DNA from: Flagellimonas sp. HMM57
GTDB lineage: Bacteria > Bacteroidota > Bacteroidia > Flavobacteriales > Flavobacteriaceae
Reading direction: 5' to 3'
Assembly (NCBI RefSeq): GCF_021390175.1
Contig: NZ_CP090004.1
Coordinates: 3,215,001 to 3,279,000 of the forward strand
Length of the DNA: 64,000 nt
In this document: in pieces, positions 9,608-18,393 of the stretch
How positions within the stretch are numbered: position 1 is the first letter of the stretch
Layout of the letters: each line of letters begins with the position of its first letter
Translations under genes and position numbers: made by a program
Notes under the pieces: model-generated
What the model was told of the DNA's origin: nothing
Seen by the model: the letters and a program-made list of their open reading frames with translations, nothing else
Database searches by the model: none

Positions 9608-10330
9608 TTAGTACTTATGCACACTTCCAGAAACAGATTTTTTCTTTTTGACGCTTGCTTCACCAGTATAGGATATATCCGCTCCACTGCTCGCATCGGC
9701 AACGAGGGATTCGGATACATTTACCGAAATATCAGAACCGCTACTGGCGTCTGCATTACATGTTTTGGCCATAAGTTCGCGCGCCCTAATATCCGCGCCA
9801 CTACTGGCATCTGCATAAAATGAATCCGTTTTACCTGCAACTTTAATATCCGCTCCGCTACTGGCATCTGCCGATACTTCTACTGCAATAAGTTCTACAT
9901 GTAAATCGGAACCGCTGCTGGCATCCAATTCTATTTTTTCTGATTTGATAACGTTCTGTACAATCAAATCAGAACCACTTGAGCTTTTCAAAGCAGTTAT
10001 TTCTGGGAGCGATACATAAATCTTTTTGGTCGCTCTTCCAATATTCTCCAAAGCATGGATTCGTAGTTTTCCATCTTTGATATCCGTTGCGATTAAATCG
10101 ATAATGTTTTCATCGGCCTCAACGGAAATCTTAAATTCTTGGTCTTGAGTTACAAAGACATCCAAACCTTCTGAAGCGGATACCACGGTGAAATCTTCAG
10201 TTACATTTCTGGATTCTTCTACTACTTCGCCATTTCCTTTTTTTCCATCTCCAAAATTGATATCGAAGGCGCAGGAAGATGCAAAAATGGAAACTAATAG
10301 TGCGATTGCGATTTTTGCTAGTGTTGTCAT
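9608..10330 (-). CDS. Head GIN domain (DUF2807) lipoprotein
   Basis: A 240-residue lipoprotein with signal sequence and lipobox (ASSC, Cys near residue 20). The body is one DUF2807 domain. From about residue 115 it carries repeated DASSGADI or DASSGSDL units at about 16-20 residue intervals, which predicts a right-handed beta-helix. The C-terminus is basic. It follows the PspC gene by 164 bp on the same strand, a common flavobacterial arrangement (PadR, PspC, DUF2807). The family has no proven biochemical role, and an envelope-stress link is inferred from the neighbours. Confidence 0.88.
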   Translation of the reverse strand: MTTLAKIAIALLVSIFASSCAFDINFGDGKKGNGEVVEESRNVTEDFTVVSASEGLDVFVTQDQEFKISVEADENIIDLIATDIKDGKLRIHALENIGRATKKIYVSLPEITALKSSSGSDLIVQNVIKSEKIELDASSGSDLHVELIAVEVSADASSGADIKVAGKTDSFYADASSGADIRARELMAKTCNADASSGSDISVNVSESLVADASSGADISYTGEASVKKKKSVSGSVHKY

Positions 10331-10494
10331 GATTGTTGTTTTTTACCCTAAGCTTGTTTCAGGGTCTGTTAATAATTGATTGATATGGTTCTTTGTTTTT
10401 TGCGATGCTGAAATAAACTCAGTATGAAATTCGTGTTTATTATTGTTTAATTCTTTTAAAGGTTTCCCAATTGTTGAAAAAGAGGACCCAACTG

Positions 10495-12225
10495 TTAGTT
10501 TTTTTCTTTGGCCTTTATTTTTATGCCGTCCTCATTGATCTTTACCTTGAGCGCATCGTCACCATCCTCTAGGTCAATATCAATACCATCTTCGTTTATG
10601 ATAATATGACCGTCTTCGTCTTCGCTTTCGTAAGAATTTGAACGTTCTGGGCAATCCTGGCATTTGAGCTCCCCATCTTCTCCCATGATCCAAGTATATT
10701 CTACTATACTGCTTCTATAATAATCTTGATCATTTTTTATGCCCCGTCCTACATATCCGTGTACGGATTCTGCAAACTGTACTACAGTACCTTCTGGAAT
10801 ATAGATGGTCGAGGTCACCTCTTGGTTTCTAGCCTTATTTGAAGTTGATGTAGTAAGAAATTCATCCAACAAAATCTCATTTGGCATTAATTCATAGTCA
10901 TAATTAATTTGCTTTGCCCTTTCCCTTGCTGCAAGCGTAGTATTACCATGCGAATCTTTTCTAATGTTCAATCGTAAATAGGAATCGTCAGATTTTCTCA
11001 GTTTGATATCCACATCATCGGATATCAAAATTCTATTATCATCTTCGTCATACGTAAAGGTCATTCGCCCAAAATGAACATCATCCATACCATAGTCAAA
11101 TCTGGAGTTCTTCATTTTTATGAGTAACGTATCTCCTGGATTTTCAATTAATACTTCATCTTTAATGTTGACGCTCCCCACGTTGGCAAATTCAGCAGCT
11201 TGTCGTAATCCAAGGACGAACAAGGTTCCGATAGAAATTAACCAAAGCCCCAAAAGTGAAAATTTTGCAATGTTCCCTATGGATTTTAAGTTGTTTACCA
11301 AAATCTTCAGTCCTAAATACAGCAAGAAAAAGAATGGAATTCCTATGGTAAAGAATATCAAAATAGATACGACCCAAACAGGAGCGCCTGTTGTGTTCAC
11401 TATCTCATAAAAATCGATACCCGGAAAGTGCACTGCATTGAACATTCCTACGCTAAAGAGTGCTACAAACAATCCTATAAGCATTGAAGCACCTATGATA
11501 ATCAATAGTATACCTATGAATTTCCCAAATACTTTGAACAGGAACATGATGATATCTCCTATAGTATCGAAAAAGGTCTTGGAGCCGCTTTTGACCTTGC
11601 CGCCTACTTTTTCGTAGTCGACGTTTTTAACCCTGTCTGCAACATCATCAAACCCCTCTTTGACTTTACGTTCTATATTGCTGATGTTGACAGGCTCTCC
11701 CCGCATGTCCAGTTTTTGCGAAGTTGAGGCGGCTTCCGGTACCAAAATCCACAATAGGATATAAGCCACTAGTCCAAACCCTGAAAATATGGTTAGTAGG
11801 ATAAAAAGGATTCGTATCCAAAGGGAGTCAAAACCTAAGTAATGCTCTAGACCAGAACAGACACCACCAATATATTTTTGGTCCATGTCCCGATACAGCT
11901 TTTTAGTTCTTCGTCTGGTTTCCGGGCGTGTCTTTTTGGGTTCGTCCTCAAAAATGTCCTCATCGACCATATAATCTTCGGGTTGCCCCATGATGTTGAT
12001 GACCTCGTCCACTTCTTTTTGGGTAATCACCTGACGTTCACTTTCCATTTTTTCCAAGAAAAGTTCGGCTACCCTAGCTTCAATATCCGCAATGATCTCG
12101 TCGCTACCAGCAGTGCCAGAAAATGACCGTTTTATGGACTCCAAATAGAGCCTAAGTTTGTTATACGCCTCATCATCTATATGAAAGAGTGTATTTGCTA
12201 GATTTATATTTACTGTCTTGTTCAT
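10495..12225 (-). CDS. PspC-domain membrane protein
   Basis: A 576-residue inner membrane protein. The N-terminal region (1-100) is soluble and acidic. A PspC domain follows at about 108-168 (YIGGVCSGLEHYLG, then a transmembrane helix ending LLWILVPEA). Several more transmembrane segments lie between about 215 and 350. The extracytoplasmic C-terminal domain ends in an acidic repeat rich in EDG and INEDGI. It starts 8 bp after the PadR regulator, so it is co-transcribed. Role inferred: phage-shock-like envelope stress response under PadR control. Confidence 0.9.
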   Translation of the reverse strand: MNKTVNINLANTLFHIDDEAYNKLRLYLESIKRSFSGTAGSDEIIADIEARVAELFLEKMESERQVITQKEVDEVINIMGQPEDYMVDEDIFEDEPKKTRPETRRRTKKLYRDMDQKYIGGVCSGLEHYLGFDSLWIRILFILLTIFSGFGLVAYILLWILVPEAASTSQKLDMRGEPVNISNIERKVKEGFDDVADRVKNVDYEKVGGKVKSGSKTFFDTIGDIIMFLFKVFGKFIGILLIIIGASMLIGLFVALFSVGMFNAVHFPGIDFYEIVNTTGAPVWVVSILIFFTIGIPFFFLLYLGLKILVNNLKSIGNIAKFSLLGLWLISIGTLFVLGLRQAAEFANVGSVNIKDEVLIENPGDTLLIKMKNSRFDYGMDDVHFGRMTFTYDEDDNRILISDDVDIKLRKSDDSYLRLNIRKDSHGNTTLAARERAKQINYDYELMPNEILLDEFLTTSTSNKARNQEVTSTIYIPEGTVVQFAESVHGYVGRGIKNDQDYYRSSIVEYTWIMGEDGELKCQDCPERSNSYESEDEDGHIIINEDGIDIDLEDGDDALKVKINEDGIKIKAKEKN

Positions 12226-12233
12226 TTTTTTGA

Positions 12234-12566
12234 TTATTGTTTTGAGTTGGTAACCAGATTTACTGCATTTCTTAATTCGTCCCAGGTGCCGTTGAGTTCG
12301 TTTAGGAACAACTTTCCGGTTTCGGTGAGCGCGTAGTATTTACGTGGCGGTCCTGAAGTGGACTCTTCCCACCGATAGTTGAGCAATCCAGCATTTTTTA
12401 ACCTTGTCAATAAAGGGTAAATAGTGCCTTCCACTACAAGCATCTTTGCGTCTTTTAAAGCTCCTAGAATTTCCGATGCATATTTGTCCTTATCGTTTAA
12501 GATAGAAAGAATGCAGTATTCTAGAACCCCTTTTCGCATTTGTGCTTTTGTATTTTCTATGTTCAT
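12234..12566 (-). CDS. PadR-family transcriptional regulator
   Basis: A 110-residue cytoplasmic winged-helix repressor. It has the PadR signature LEYCILSIL, then YASEILGALK, GTIYPLLTRLKNAGLL and the wing segment GPPRKYYALTETGK. The C-terminal helix is short, as in PadR subfamily s2. First gene of the operon with PspC and head-GIN proteins, which it presumably autoregulates. The effector is unknown. Confidence 0.95.
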   Translation of the reverse strand: MNIENTKAQMRKGVLEYCILSILNDKDKYASEILGALKDAKMLVVEGTIYPLLTRLKNAGLLNYRWEESTSGPPRKYYALTETGKLFLNELNGTWDELRNAVNLVTNSKQ

Positions 12567-12625
12567 AACTTCATGGTTCTATTAATTAACTGTTCGTTTT
12601 TCTTGTACCCAATTTGATCGGGCCT

Positions 12626-12678
12626 CTTGCTCCCGCCCATTCCCTCTTTGATGAGAAGAGGGAGCGAGAACTTTTTTT
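12626..12678. other. GC-rich hairpin with competing stems
   Basis: CTTGCTCCC (12626-12634) can pair with GGGAGCGAG (12660-12668). Alternatively CCCTCTT (12642-12648) pairs with AAGAGGG (12656-12662). A T7 run follows at 12672-12678. It resembles a + strand terminator, but no + strand gene ends nearby, so its use is unclear. It lies between the NTF2-like gene and padR. Confidence 0.4.
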
Positions 12679-12695
12679 GATTGATTGATTGATGA

Positions 12696-12761
12696 CCCTT
12701 CGACTATGCTCAGGGCAAGTTTTTGATTGTTTTTTGATACTTCGACAGTGCTTAGCACAGG
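12696..12761. repeat. Two copies of a CTTCGAC...CAGG intergenic repeat
   Basis: CCCTTCGACTATGCTCAGGG at 12696-12715 and a diverged copy CTTCGACAGTGCTTAGCACA from 12740. These quasi-palindromic units resemble a dispersed short repeat that recurs in many Bacteroidota genomes. A related sequence lies at 28299-28340. Confidence 0.5.
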
Positions 12762-12798
12762 TTGATGAATAAACTCCTTAATGGTATTATGTTATTTA

Positions 12799-13305
12799 TT
12801 ATTGTGATTGATGGTCATAGCTTAATTCTCTTTTTATTTTCCAATTTCCGTTTTCCAATACCCAAACATGGGTGAATTTGGCAATCTCTCCTTTTTGGTA
12901 TTCTTTGTTTTCGTTCAAATATTCAAAACTGTGTATTCCTTTTTGAATCGCCCCATATAGTTCCCCTTTTTTATGAAGCGGATAGACCTCTAAACTTTCG
13001 TGCACTAAGATTCTTTTTGCGGGTTGAGGTTCATTTCTGTCCAATTTTGCACAATTCTCCCGCATTGGATTTAAAAAAGCTGCTCTACTTTCGGTAAGTC
13101 CTCCTTTATCGTGATAGAACTCAAAATCTTCGGTAAACAGTGTTTTCATGATTTCAGGATTACATTGATTAAAGGCAGCGTCAAACAGCGTGCTGTCTTT
13201 TTTCTCAAGGGTGATGTACAACTCAGAACCTTGTGCTATTTGGGCATTGGTAAACGCTGTTATACTTAAAAAAAGTCCAATTATTATTATGTTGGTTCGG
13301 TTCAT
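12799..13305 (-). CDS. Exported NTF2-like (DUF4440-type) protein
   Basis: A 168-residue protein with a signal peptide (about 1-21, ending TNAQ) and one NTF2-like/SnoaL-type domain with the segments LYITLEKKDSTLFDAAFN, FTEDFEFYHDKGGL and HVWVLENGNWKIKRELSYDH. Such domains bind small ligands or catalyse varied reactions, and the substrate cannot be inferred. Its ATG overlaps the stop of the preceding DUF4870 gene by one base (TAATG), so translation is probably coupled. Confidence 0.85.
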   Translation of the reverse strand: MNRTNIIIIGLFLSITAFTNAQIAQGSELYITLEKKDSTLFDAAFNQCNPEIMKTLFTEDFEFYHDKGGLTESRAAFLNPMRENCAKLDRNEPQPAKRILVHESLEVYPLHKKGELYGAIQKGIHSFEYLNENKEYQKGEIAKFTHVWVLENGNWKIKRELSYDHQSQ

Positions 13306-13787
13306 TATTTTATGAATTTTATAGTGAAAGGGTAAGCAAATGTTTGCCCTTCATTGGTGCGTATCGTTGCCAAAATGGTATACACCACATTGATTACAAC
13401 CAAAGCTACTTGGATAAGTCCAGTAATACCTGCAGGCCAAAAAAATCGGCTTAACCTAAAATCATCACTGCTAATATGAATATCCAAATTATTAAGGTCG
13501 CTTAAGCGGTGAAATCCAAATAAGTTCCAATCAAACAAATCAGGTAAAAAACCTATAAAAAATGGAATACTGATTAAACCTGTGACAACCGAATATAATA
13601 GCATACTTATCTGAAAGTTCAATGCCTGCTTACCATTATAGTCTACAAACTTGTGTTCCGATTTGTTCGCTGTCCATAATATTAATGGAAGTATAAAATT
13701 ACCAAAAGGAATAAAATACTTTGAGAACGTGGAAGCGTGTATGATCGCTGACAGATTTCGTTCGTGTTTGGTTATTGTTGTTGCCAT
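13305..13787 (-). CDS. DUF4870-domain membrane protein
   Basis: A 160-residue inner membrane protein with predicted helices around residues 22-40, 55-80 and 115-140. The central FVDYNGKQALNFQ motif is diagnostic of DUF4870 (the usual form is H.r.AL.fql). The function of the family is unknown. First gene of a two-gene operon with the NTF2-like protein, divergent from the DUF4442 gene. Confidence 0.88.
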   Translation of the reverse strand: MATTITKHERNLSAIIHASTFSKYFIPFGNFILPLILWTANKSEHKFVDYNGKQALNFQISMLLYSVVTGLISIPFFIGFLPDLFDWNLFGFHRLSDLNNLDIHISSDDFRLSRFFWPAGITGLIQVALVVINVVYTILATIRTNEGQTFAYPFTIKFIK

Positions 13788-13955
13788 TTTTTAACTGATG
13801 ATTTGATAAGAAATTTAGTTTACCTATTAGCTTACCATGCAAATATATATCCAAAAGATGGTACTATGCAAAACAAAGTACTATAAATTAACATATATTT
13901 AACATAATGAAATAGCAATTATTTTGGTTACTTTTATCAAAACTAAAATTGGAAT

Positions 13956-14411
13956 ATGGCTTCAAATGCTAGTAAATTCAACACTTTTACTTTTTTTAAA
14001 CTTCCTTCGGCTTGGTGGTGCGGAGTACGGGTGAAGTCTATTGATAGCAAAAAGACGGTAACCACAGTAACACATCGTTGGGTGAATCAAAATCCTTTTA
14101 AAAGTATGTTTTGGGCCGTTCAAGGTATGGCTGCTGAGTTGAGCACGGGTGCTATGGTCATCAATCAAATACAAGATAGCGGCAGAAAAATATCCATGTT
14201 GGTATTGAACAATAATGCAAATTTCTCTAAAAAAGCTACTGGTAAAATCACCTTTACCTGTGAAGATGGACATTTGATTACCGATGCTATTCAAAAAAGT
14301 ATTGAAACAGGGGAAGGTCAGACCATCTGGATGAAGTCCGTAGGAGTAAATACCGATGGGGTAGTGGTCTCTACGTTTAATTTTGAATGGACGGTAAAGT
14401 TGAAAAAATGA
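13956..14411 (+). CDS. DUF4442 hotdog-fold thioesterase-like protein
   Basis: A 151-residue cytoplasmic protein without signal peptide. The sequence FKLPSAWWCGVRVKSID followed by QNPFKSMFWAVQGMAAELSTG matches DUF4442, a hotdog-fold family related to acyl-CoA thioesterases. The central long helix would carry the Ala-Ala-Glu-Leu-Ser active-site region. The substrate is not known. It begins 168 bp from the divergent DUF4870 operon and precedes the TIGR00266 gene. Confidence 0.85.
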   Translation: MASNASKFNTFTFFKLPSAWWCGVRVKSIDSKKTVTTVTHRWVNQNPFKSMFWAVQGMAAELSTGAMVINQIQDSGRKISMLVLNNNANFSKKATGKITFTCEDGHLITDAIQKSIETGEGQTIWMKSVGVNTDGVVVSTFNFEWTVKLKK

Positions 14412-14486
14412 TTATCTCTTATACACATGGTATAGTAACAAAATATAAAAACAGACAACTAATAACCGTAAACAAAAACAAAAACT

Positions 14487-15284
14487 ATGAATGCACACGA
14501 AATAGACTATGACATTTACGGAGAAGAAATGCAATATGTAGAAATTGAGCTTGATCCTCAAGAAGCGGTAGTTGCCGAAGCTGGTAGCTTTATGATGATG
14601 GACACCGATATTAAAATGGATACCATTTTTGGTGATGGTTCCGGTCAAGATTCGGGGGTATTGGGCAAGCTGTTCTCTGCTGGAAAACGATTGCTTACGG
14701 GAGAGAGTCTTTTTATGACCGCTTTTCTAAATATTGGGCAAGGAAAGAAGAAAGTAAGTTTTGCTTCTCCCTATCCAGGTAAAATACTTCCTATCGATCT
14801 ATCTGAAAAAGGCGGTAAGTTTATTTGCCAGAAAGATGCTTTTTTATGTGCTGCAAAAGGCGTATCCGTCGGAATTGAATTCTCTAAAAGATTGGGTCGC
14901 GGATTGTTTGGGGGTGAAGGCTTTATTATGCAAAAATTAGAAGGCGATGGAATGGCCTTTGTACATGCAGGTGGCACCATGGCTAAAAAGGAATTGGTAG
15001 CAGGGGAAGTATTAAAAGTGGACACAGGTTGCATTGTAGGTTTTTCGCACACCGTTGATTATAACATTGAGTTTGTGGGTGGAATAAAAAACACCGTTTT
15101 TGGCGGCGAAGGACTATTTTTTGCAACCCTTAAAGGGCCAGGAACCGTTTATGTACAATCATTACCTTTCAGTAGATTGGCAGGAAGAGTTTTGGCTTCC
15201 ATTCCCAGGGGTGGAAAAGATAAGGGGGAAGGTAGCATTTTAGGTGGTTTGGGTGATATTGTCATGGGTGATAATCGGTTTTGA
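14487..15284 (+). CDS. TIGR00266/AIM24-family protein
   Basis: A 265-residue soluble beta-rich protein. VEIELDPQEAVVAEAGSFMMM near the N-terminus and repeated glycine-rich turns (GLGRGLFGGEGFIMQKLEG, GGIKNTVFGGEGLFFATLKGPG) identify the AIM24 (TIGR00266) family. It has no signal peptide or transmembrane helix. The molecular role in bacteria is not established. It follows the DUF4442 gene by 75 bp and may share its transcript. A heptamer tandem repeat begins 14 bp after its stop. Confidence 0.92.
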   Translation: MNAHEIDYDIYGEEMQYVEIELDPQEAVVAEAGSFMMMDTDIKMDTIFGDGSGQDSGVLGKLFSAGKRLLTGESLFMTAFLNIGQGKKKVSFASPYPGKILPIDLSEKGGKFICQKDAFLCAAKGVSVGIEFSKRLGRGLFGGEGFIMQKLEGDGMAFVHAGGTMAKKELVAGEVLKVDTGCIVGFSHTVDYNIEFVGGIKNTVFGGEGLFFATLKGPGTVYVQSLPFSRLAGRVLASIPRGGKDKGEGSILGGLGDIVMGDNRF

Positions 15285-15297
15285 TTTTTTGATTTAT

Positions 15298-15339
15298 AGA
15301 TGTCAGATGTCAGATGTCAGATGTCAGATGTCAGATGTC
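15298..15339. repeat. Tandem heptanucleotide repeat, 6 x AGATGTC
   Basis: Six perfect copies of the 7-mer AGATGTC in the gap between the TIGR00266 and DUF2461 genes. It is noncoding. Related period-7 tracts occur at 34040-34130 and 35996-36033. Confidence 0.9.
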
Positions 15340-15468
15340 GGATTTTGGTTAGTGTATCAATATATTCTTGGTAATGAAGGTTGCATTTTAAATGAATCAA
15401 ATACTGTTTCGTTTGAATCCTATTGAATGGATTGTTTTCTATTTTTACGAAACACCAAACACCAATTC

Positions 15469-16122
15469 ATGGATTTCCACGACCTTTTTGACTTTCTGGA
15501 GCAGCTTGAGCAAAACAATCACAAAGAATGGATGGATACTCATCGTAAATGGTATGAATCCCTACGGGCTAATTATATCCTATGGCTGGATGACTTAGAT
15601 ACAGAACTAGCACAATTGCATGATGATTATTACCCCACTCCAGGGAAACAGGGTATCAATCGAATCAATAATAATTTAATGTTCCATCCCCAAAAACCTG
15701 TATATAAGGACCATTTTGGTGCAGGTTTGGATAAAGCACCCAATTCGGCGGATTTTTATATCGAAATTGGGTTAAAGCAATGCCTATTTGCCGGAGGGTT
15801 TTGGAGGCCCAAGGCCAAAACACTACAAAGTATCCGGGAGGGTATAGACTATGATGGTGAGGAACTACTTTCTATTTTAAATAAGCCCTCTTTCAAAAGT
15901 ATGTTTGGTGGACTTTATCAAGATGAAAAATTGACAAATGCCCCTAAGGGCTTTTCTCAGGATCACCCACATATTGAACTTTTAAAAAATAAGACATTTG
16001 CGGTAGCGCATCAATTTGATAGAGCTGAAGTTTTTCAAAATGATTTTAAGGAAAAAATCATAGCGGTATACATGGAAATGCTACTATTTCGCCGTTACCT
16101 AAACCGAGCAGCATCGATTTAA
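15469..16122 (+). CDS. DUF2461 family protein
   Basis: A 217-residue cytoplasmic protein. FLEQLEQNNHKEWMDTHRKWY at the N-terminus, RINNNLMFHPQKPVYKDHFGAG and the FAGGFWRPKAKTLQSIREGID stretch are the conserved blocks of DUF2461. The start at MDFHDLF was chosen because the family begins at this point. An in-frame ATG 42 bp upstream adds an unrelated 14-residue extension. The function of the family is unknown. It is 8 bp from the NUDIX gene, so probably co-transcribed with it. Confidence 0.9.
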   Translation: MDFHDLFDFLEQLEQNNHKEWMDTHRKWYESLRANYILWLDDLDTELAQLHDDYYPTPGKQGINRINNNLMFHPQKPVYKDHFGAGLDKAPNSADFYIEIGLKQCLFAGGFWRPKAKTLQSIREGIDYDGEELLSILNKPSFKSMFGGLYQDEKLTNAPKGFSQDHPHIELLKNKTFAVAHQFDRAEVFQNDFKEKIIAVYMEMLLFRRYLNRAASI

Positions 16123-16130
16123 ATAAAACT

Positions 16131-16718
16131 ATGAAATACGGAAATGTAAAGAATATCAAAAAGGAAGTATTGTCCAATAATTGGTACACGCTTCGTAAAA
16201 TCACTTTTGAATATCGGCGGGAAGATGGTGAATGGGAAACTCAAGTTAGAGAAGCCTATGATCGCGGAAACGGTGCTGTTATTCTTCTTTATAATAAGGA
16301 TAAGGGTACGGTAATTCTAACACGCCAATTTAGAATGCCTACGTATTTGAATGGTAATGAAGACGGCATGATGATAGAAGCTTGTGCAGGAATCCTTGAA
16401 AAAGGAAATGCGGAGCAGACTATTATCATGGAGGTTGAAGAAGAAACGGGATACAAAATTTCGGAAGTGGAAAAAGTTTTTGAATCATACATGTCACCGG
16501 GCTCGGTTACGGAAGTCCTTTATTTTTTCATGGGAAAGTATGAAGAGAGTATGAAAATCAGCGAAGGCGGGGGTGCTGAGGATGAAACTGAAAATATTGA
16601 AGTATTGGAACTATCTTTTGAAGAAGCTTTGAAACTTGTCAAAAATGGTGAAATAAAAGATGCCAAGACCATTATGTTGCTGCAACACGCTCAAATTAAC
16701 GGATTGTTCTCCAAATAA
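16131..16718 (+). CDS. NUDIX hydrolase, GDP-mannose pyrophosphatase (NudK)-like
   Basis: A 195-residue NUDIX enzyme. The family is known to hydrolyse GDP-mannose or ADP-ribose. NudK-like features are the N-terminal KKEVLSNNWYTLRKITFEYRR strand pair, the TRQFRMPTYLNG loop and the NUDIX box starting AGILEKGNAEQ and ending EVEEETGY. Two NUDIX positions deviate: the early Glu is Asn and the usual Arg/Lys before the catalytic Glu is Met. The EEETG core is intact, so activity is likely. The substrate is an inference from overall similarity. Confidence 0.87.
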   Translation: MKYGNVKNIKKEVLSNNWYTLRKITFEYRREDGEWETQVREAYDRGNGAVILLYNKDKGTVILTRQFRMPTYLNGNEDGMMIEACAGILEKGNAEQTIIMEVEEETGYKISEVEKVFESYMSPGSVTEVLYFFMGKYEESMKISEGGGAEDETENIEVLELSFEEALKLVKNGEIKDAKTIMLLQHAQINGLFSK

Positions 16719-16733
16719 ATTCGGCGCAAATTA

Positions 16734-18002
16734 TCAATAGGTATCTCTCAGATACTCAAAGATAGATTGCATGCGTTGTTTTAGTTCAGAAGTGGATTGT
16801 CTGTAATGGTTGTTCATAAAACTGAAAATAAGTGTTTTTCCAGAATTAGTGAGTAGATAGCCACTAACACAGTGATTATTACTCAAGGTTCCCGTTTTCG
16901 CATAAATGTAAGGGTCAGGGGCACCTGAGTACCAGTTTTCCAAAGTGCCTGAAACACCACCAACAGCAAGAGTACTGAATAACGTCTCCCTTGGAAATTC
17001 ACTGTACATTCTATCCAAAACTTGTACTATGGATTCTGGTGTAAATAGATTGTACCTCGAAAGCCCGGACCCATCCACCCAACGTGGAACTTGTTTGAGA
17101 TAGGACAAATGGTTTTCCAGCATATGATTCTGTGCTTTGGATACATTCAAGGTATCTGACAAAGTGGAAGAGGCAAGCACAAGCAATTGTTCTGCTAAAA
17201 AGTTATCGCTGTCCTGCATCATTTTTCGCAACACTGTATCTTTGGGCACACTGTATAGGGTCGATTTTACCCCTTCTGGCATACTGTTTATAATGTTTAT
17301 TTTCTTATCTAGTACGTTTATGAGTAATTCCTTGGTCAATGTGCTATCGGTGATAAATGGGATTGACAGTGTATCCTTTCTAGTAGGATTAAAGAAAAAA
17401 AGATTCCTCTCCTTTTTCCTATTCCTTGAAAAATCCATGTCTACCACTTTATCCTTAAAATAGGCAGGGATAACAATAAGGGAATCGGTTTTATGTAAAG
17501 TCGTGACATTTCCATATATAGGAAGAGCCGTTCTTTCAGGTTGGTAATAATAAGAATAGTCTCCCCAGGACCAACCGGGACCATACTTTTCGTCTTTAAA
17601 ATTATTCGGATGCAAGGCTATATTTTCATGGGACTTTAAAAAATCCAATGTTGTTGTGTTATCAAAATCAGAATGTAAAAATGTTGGGTCGCCCGTCCCC
17701 TCAATAAATAGGGAATCTCCCAACTTAATATATTTTAAGGCAGGAATACTGTCCGGCAGCATCTTAAGCGCAGTGTACAAAGTGAAAATTTTGGTATTAC
17801 TGGCAGGAGTAAAATATTTTGTATGGTTTTGCTGATAGAGCGTATCCTTGCTCTGGGCATCCAGTATAAGTAACCCTGTAAATTGATTATTGAAAAAAGA
17901 TTCCAATAATGCAGATTCGGTTTTTTTCTGAATAATTTTCTTTGAGCTGGTACATCCAACCAAAAAAATGACAACTAAAAGTAGATACAATAAATGCTTC
18001 AT
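16734..18002 (-). CDS. dacB: D-alanyl-D-alanine carboxypeptidase/endopeptidase (PBP4, S13 family)
   Basis: Cell-wall peptidase that cleaves D-Ala-D-Ala and cross-bridges. The 422 residues begin with a lipoprotein signal (lipobox VGC, Cys17). The three penicillin-binding motifs are present: SNTK with nucleophile Ser68 and Lys71, SDN in MMQDSDNFLAEQL, and KTG in YAKTGTLSN. The protein is anchored in the periplasm by the lipid. It is convergent with the NUDIX gene, with 15 bp between stops. Confidence 0.92.
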   Translation of the reverse strand: MKHLLYLLLVVIFLVGCTSSKKIIQKKTESALLESFFNNQFTGLLILDAQSKDTLYQQNHTKYFTPASNTKIFTLYTALKMLPDSIPALKYIKLGDSLFIEGTGDPTFLHSDFDNTTTLDFLKSHENIALHPNNFKDEKYGPGWSWGDYSYYYQPERTALPIYGNVTTLHKTDSLIVIPAYFKDKVVDMDFSRNRKKERNLFFFNPTRKDTLSIPFITDSTLTKELLINVLDKKINIINSMPEGVKSTLYSVPKDTVLRKMMQDSDNFLAEQLLVLASSTLSDTLNVSKAQNHMLENHLSYLKQVPRWVDGSGLSRYNLFTPESIVQVLDRMYSEFPRETLFSTLAVGGVSGTLENWYSGAPDPYIYAKTGTLSNNHCVSGYLLTNSGKTLIFSFMNNHYRQSTSELKQRMQSIFEYLRDTY

Positions 18003-18143
18003 ATCACTACCACACTTTGTTTAACATGAAATTACCTAATTTTTAACAAGGATAAAACAATAATGTTTATGAATTTTTGTTTAATTTTATGTTCGTTAAA
18101 ACAATGATTATCAACTAATTTGTTAAACATAACCCTAAGAATT

Positions 18144-18341
18144 ATGCCTAGAGCTATGTTGGATTACACAAAAACTGTTTTACAAAAAGTCAGTTTTGAT
18201 ACTAAATTATTTACTAAAGAATTGAAAAAAGCTATTTCACGATTATTACCAAATGAAATAGAAGAACTTAAAATCTGGTTGAAACAATTTATTATAGATA
18301 AACCAGAATTACAAGCTACACTAGTATTAGTGAGAGTTTAA
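18144..18341 (+). CDS. Small conserved flavobacterial protein of unknown function
   Basis: A 65-residue cytoplasmic protein starting MPRAMLDYTKTVLQKVSFD and continuing with FTKELKKAISRLLPNEIEELKIWL. This form of sequence is conserved across Flavobacteriaceae as a short uncharacterised protein (from memory of the family). It is predicted all-helical. The start was chosen at the MPRAM methionine, since the frame upstream opens only with TTG. A strong terminator follows immediately. Confidence 0.8.
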   Translation: MPRAMLDYTKTVLQKVSFDTKLFTKELKKAISRLLPNEIEELKIWLKQFIIDKPELQATLVLVRV

Positions 18342-18371
18342 AAAGAGCCGCTTTAAGCGGCTCTTTTTTTT
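18340..18371 (+). terminator. Strong rho-independent terminator
   Basis: AAAAAGAGCCGCTT pairs with AAGCGGCTCTTTTT as an almost perfect palindrome ending in T9. It lies between the small gene and the convergent oxyR, so it can work in both directions. Confidence 0.88.
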
Positions 18372-18393
18372 GGAGAATTTACCAAGATTTTAT

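Noticed and set aside
15298..15339. CRISPR-like array
   Set aside because: The unit is 7 bp without spacers, so it is a simple tandem repeat; no cas gene is near.
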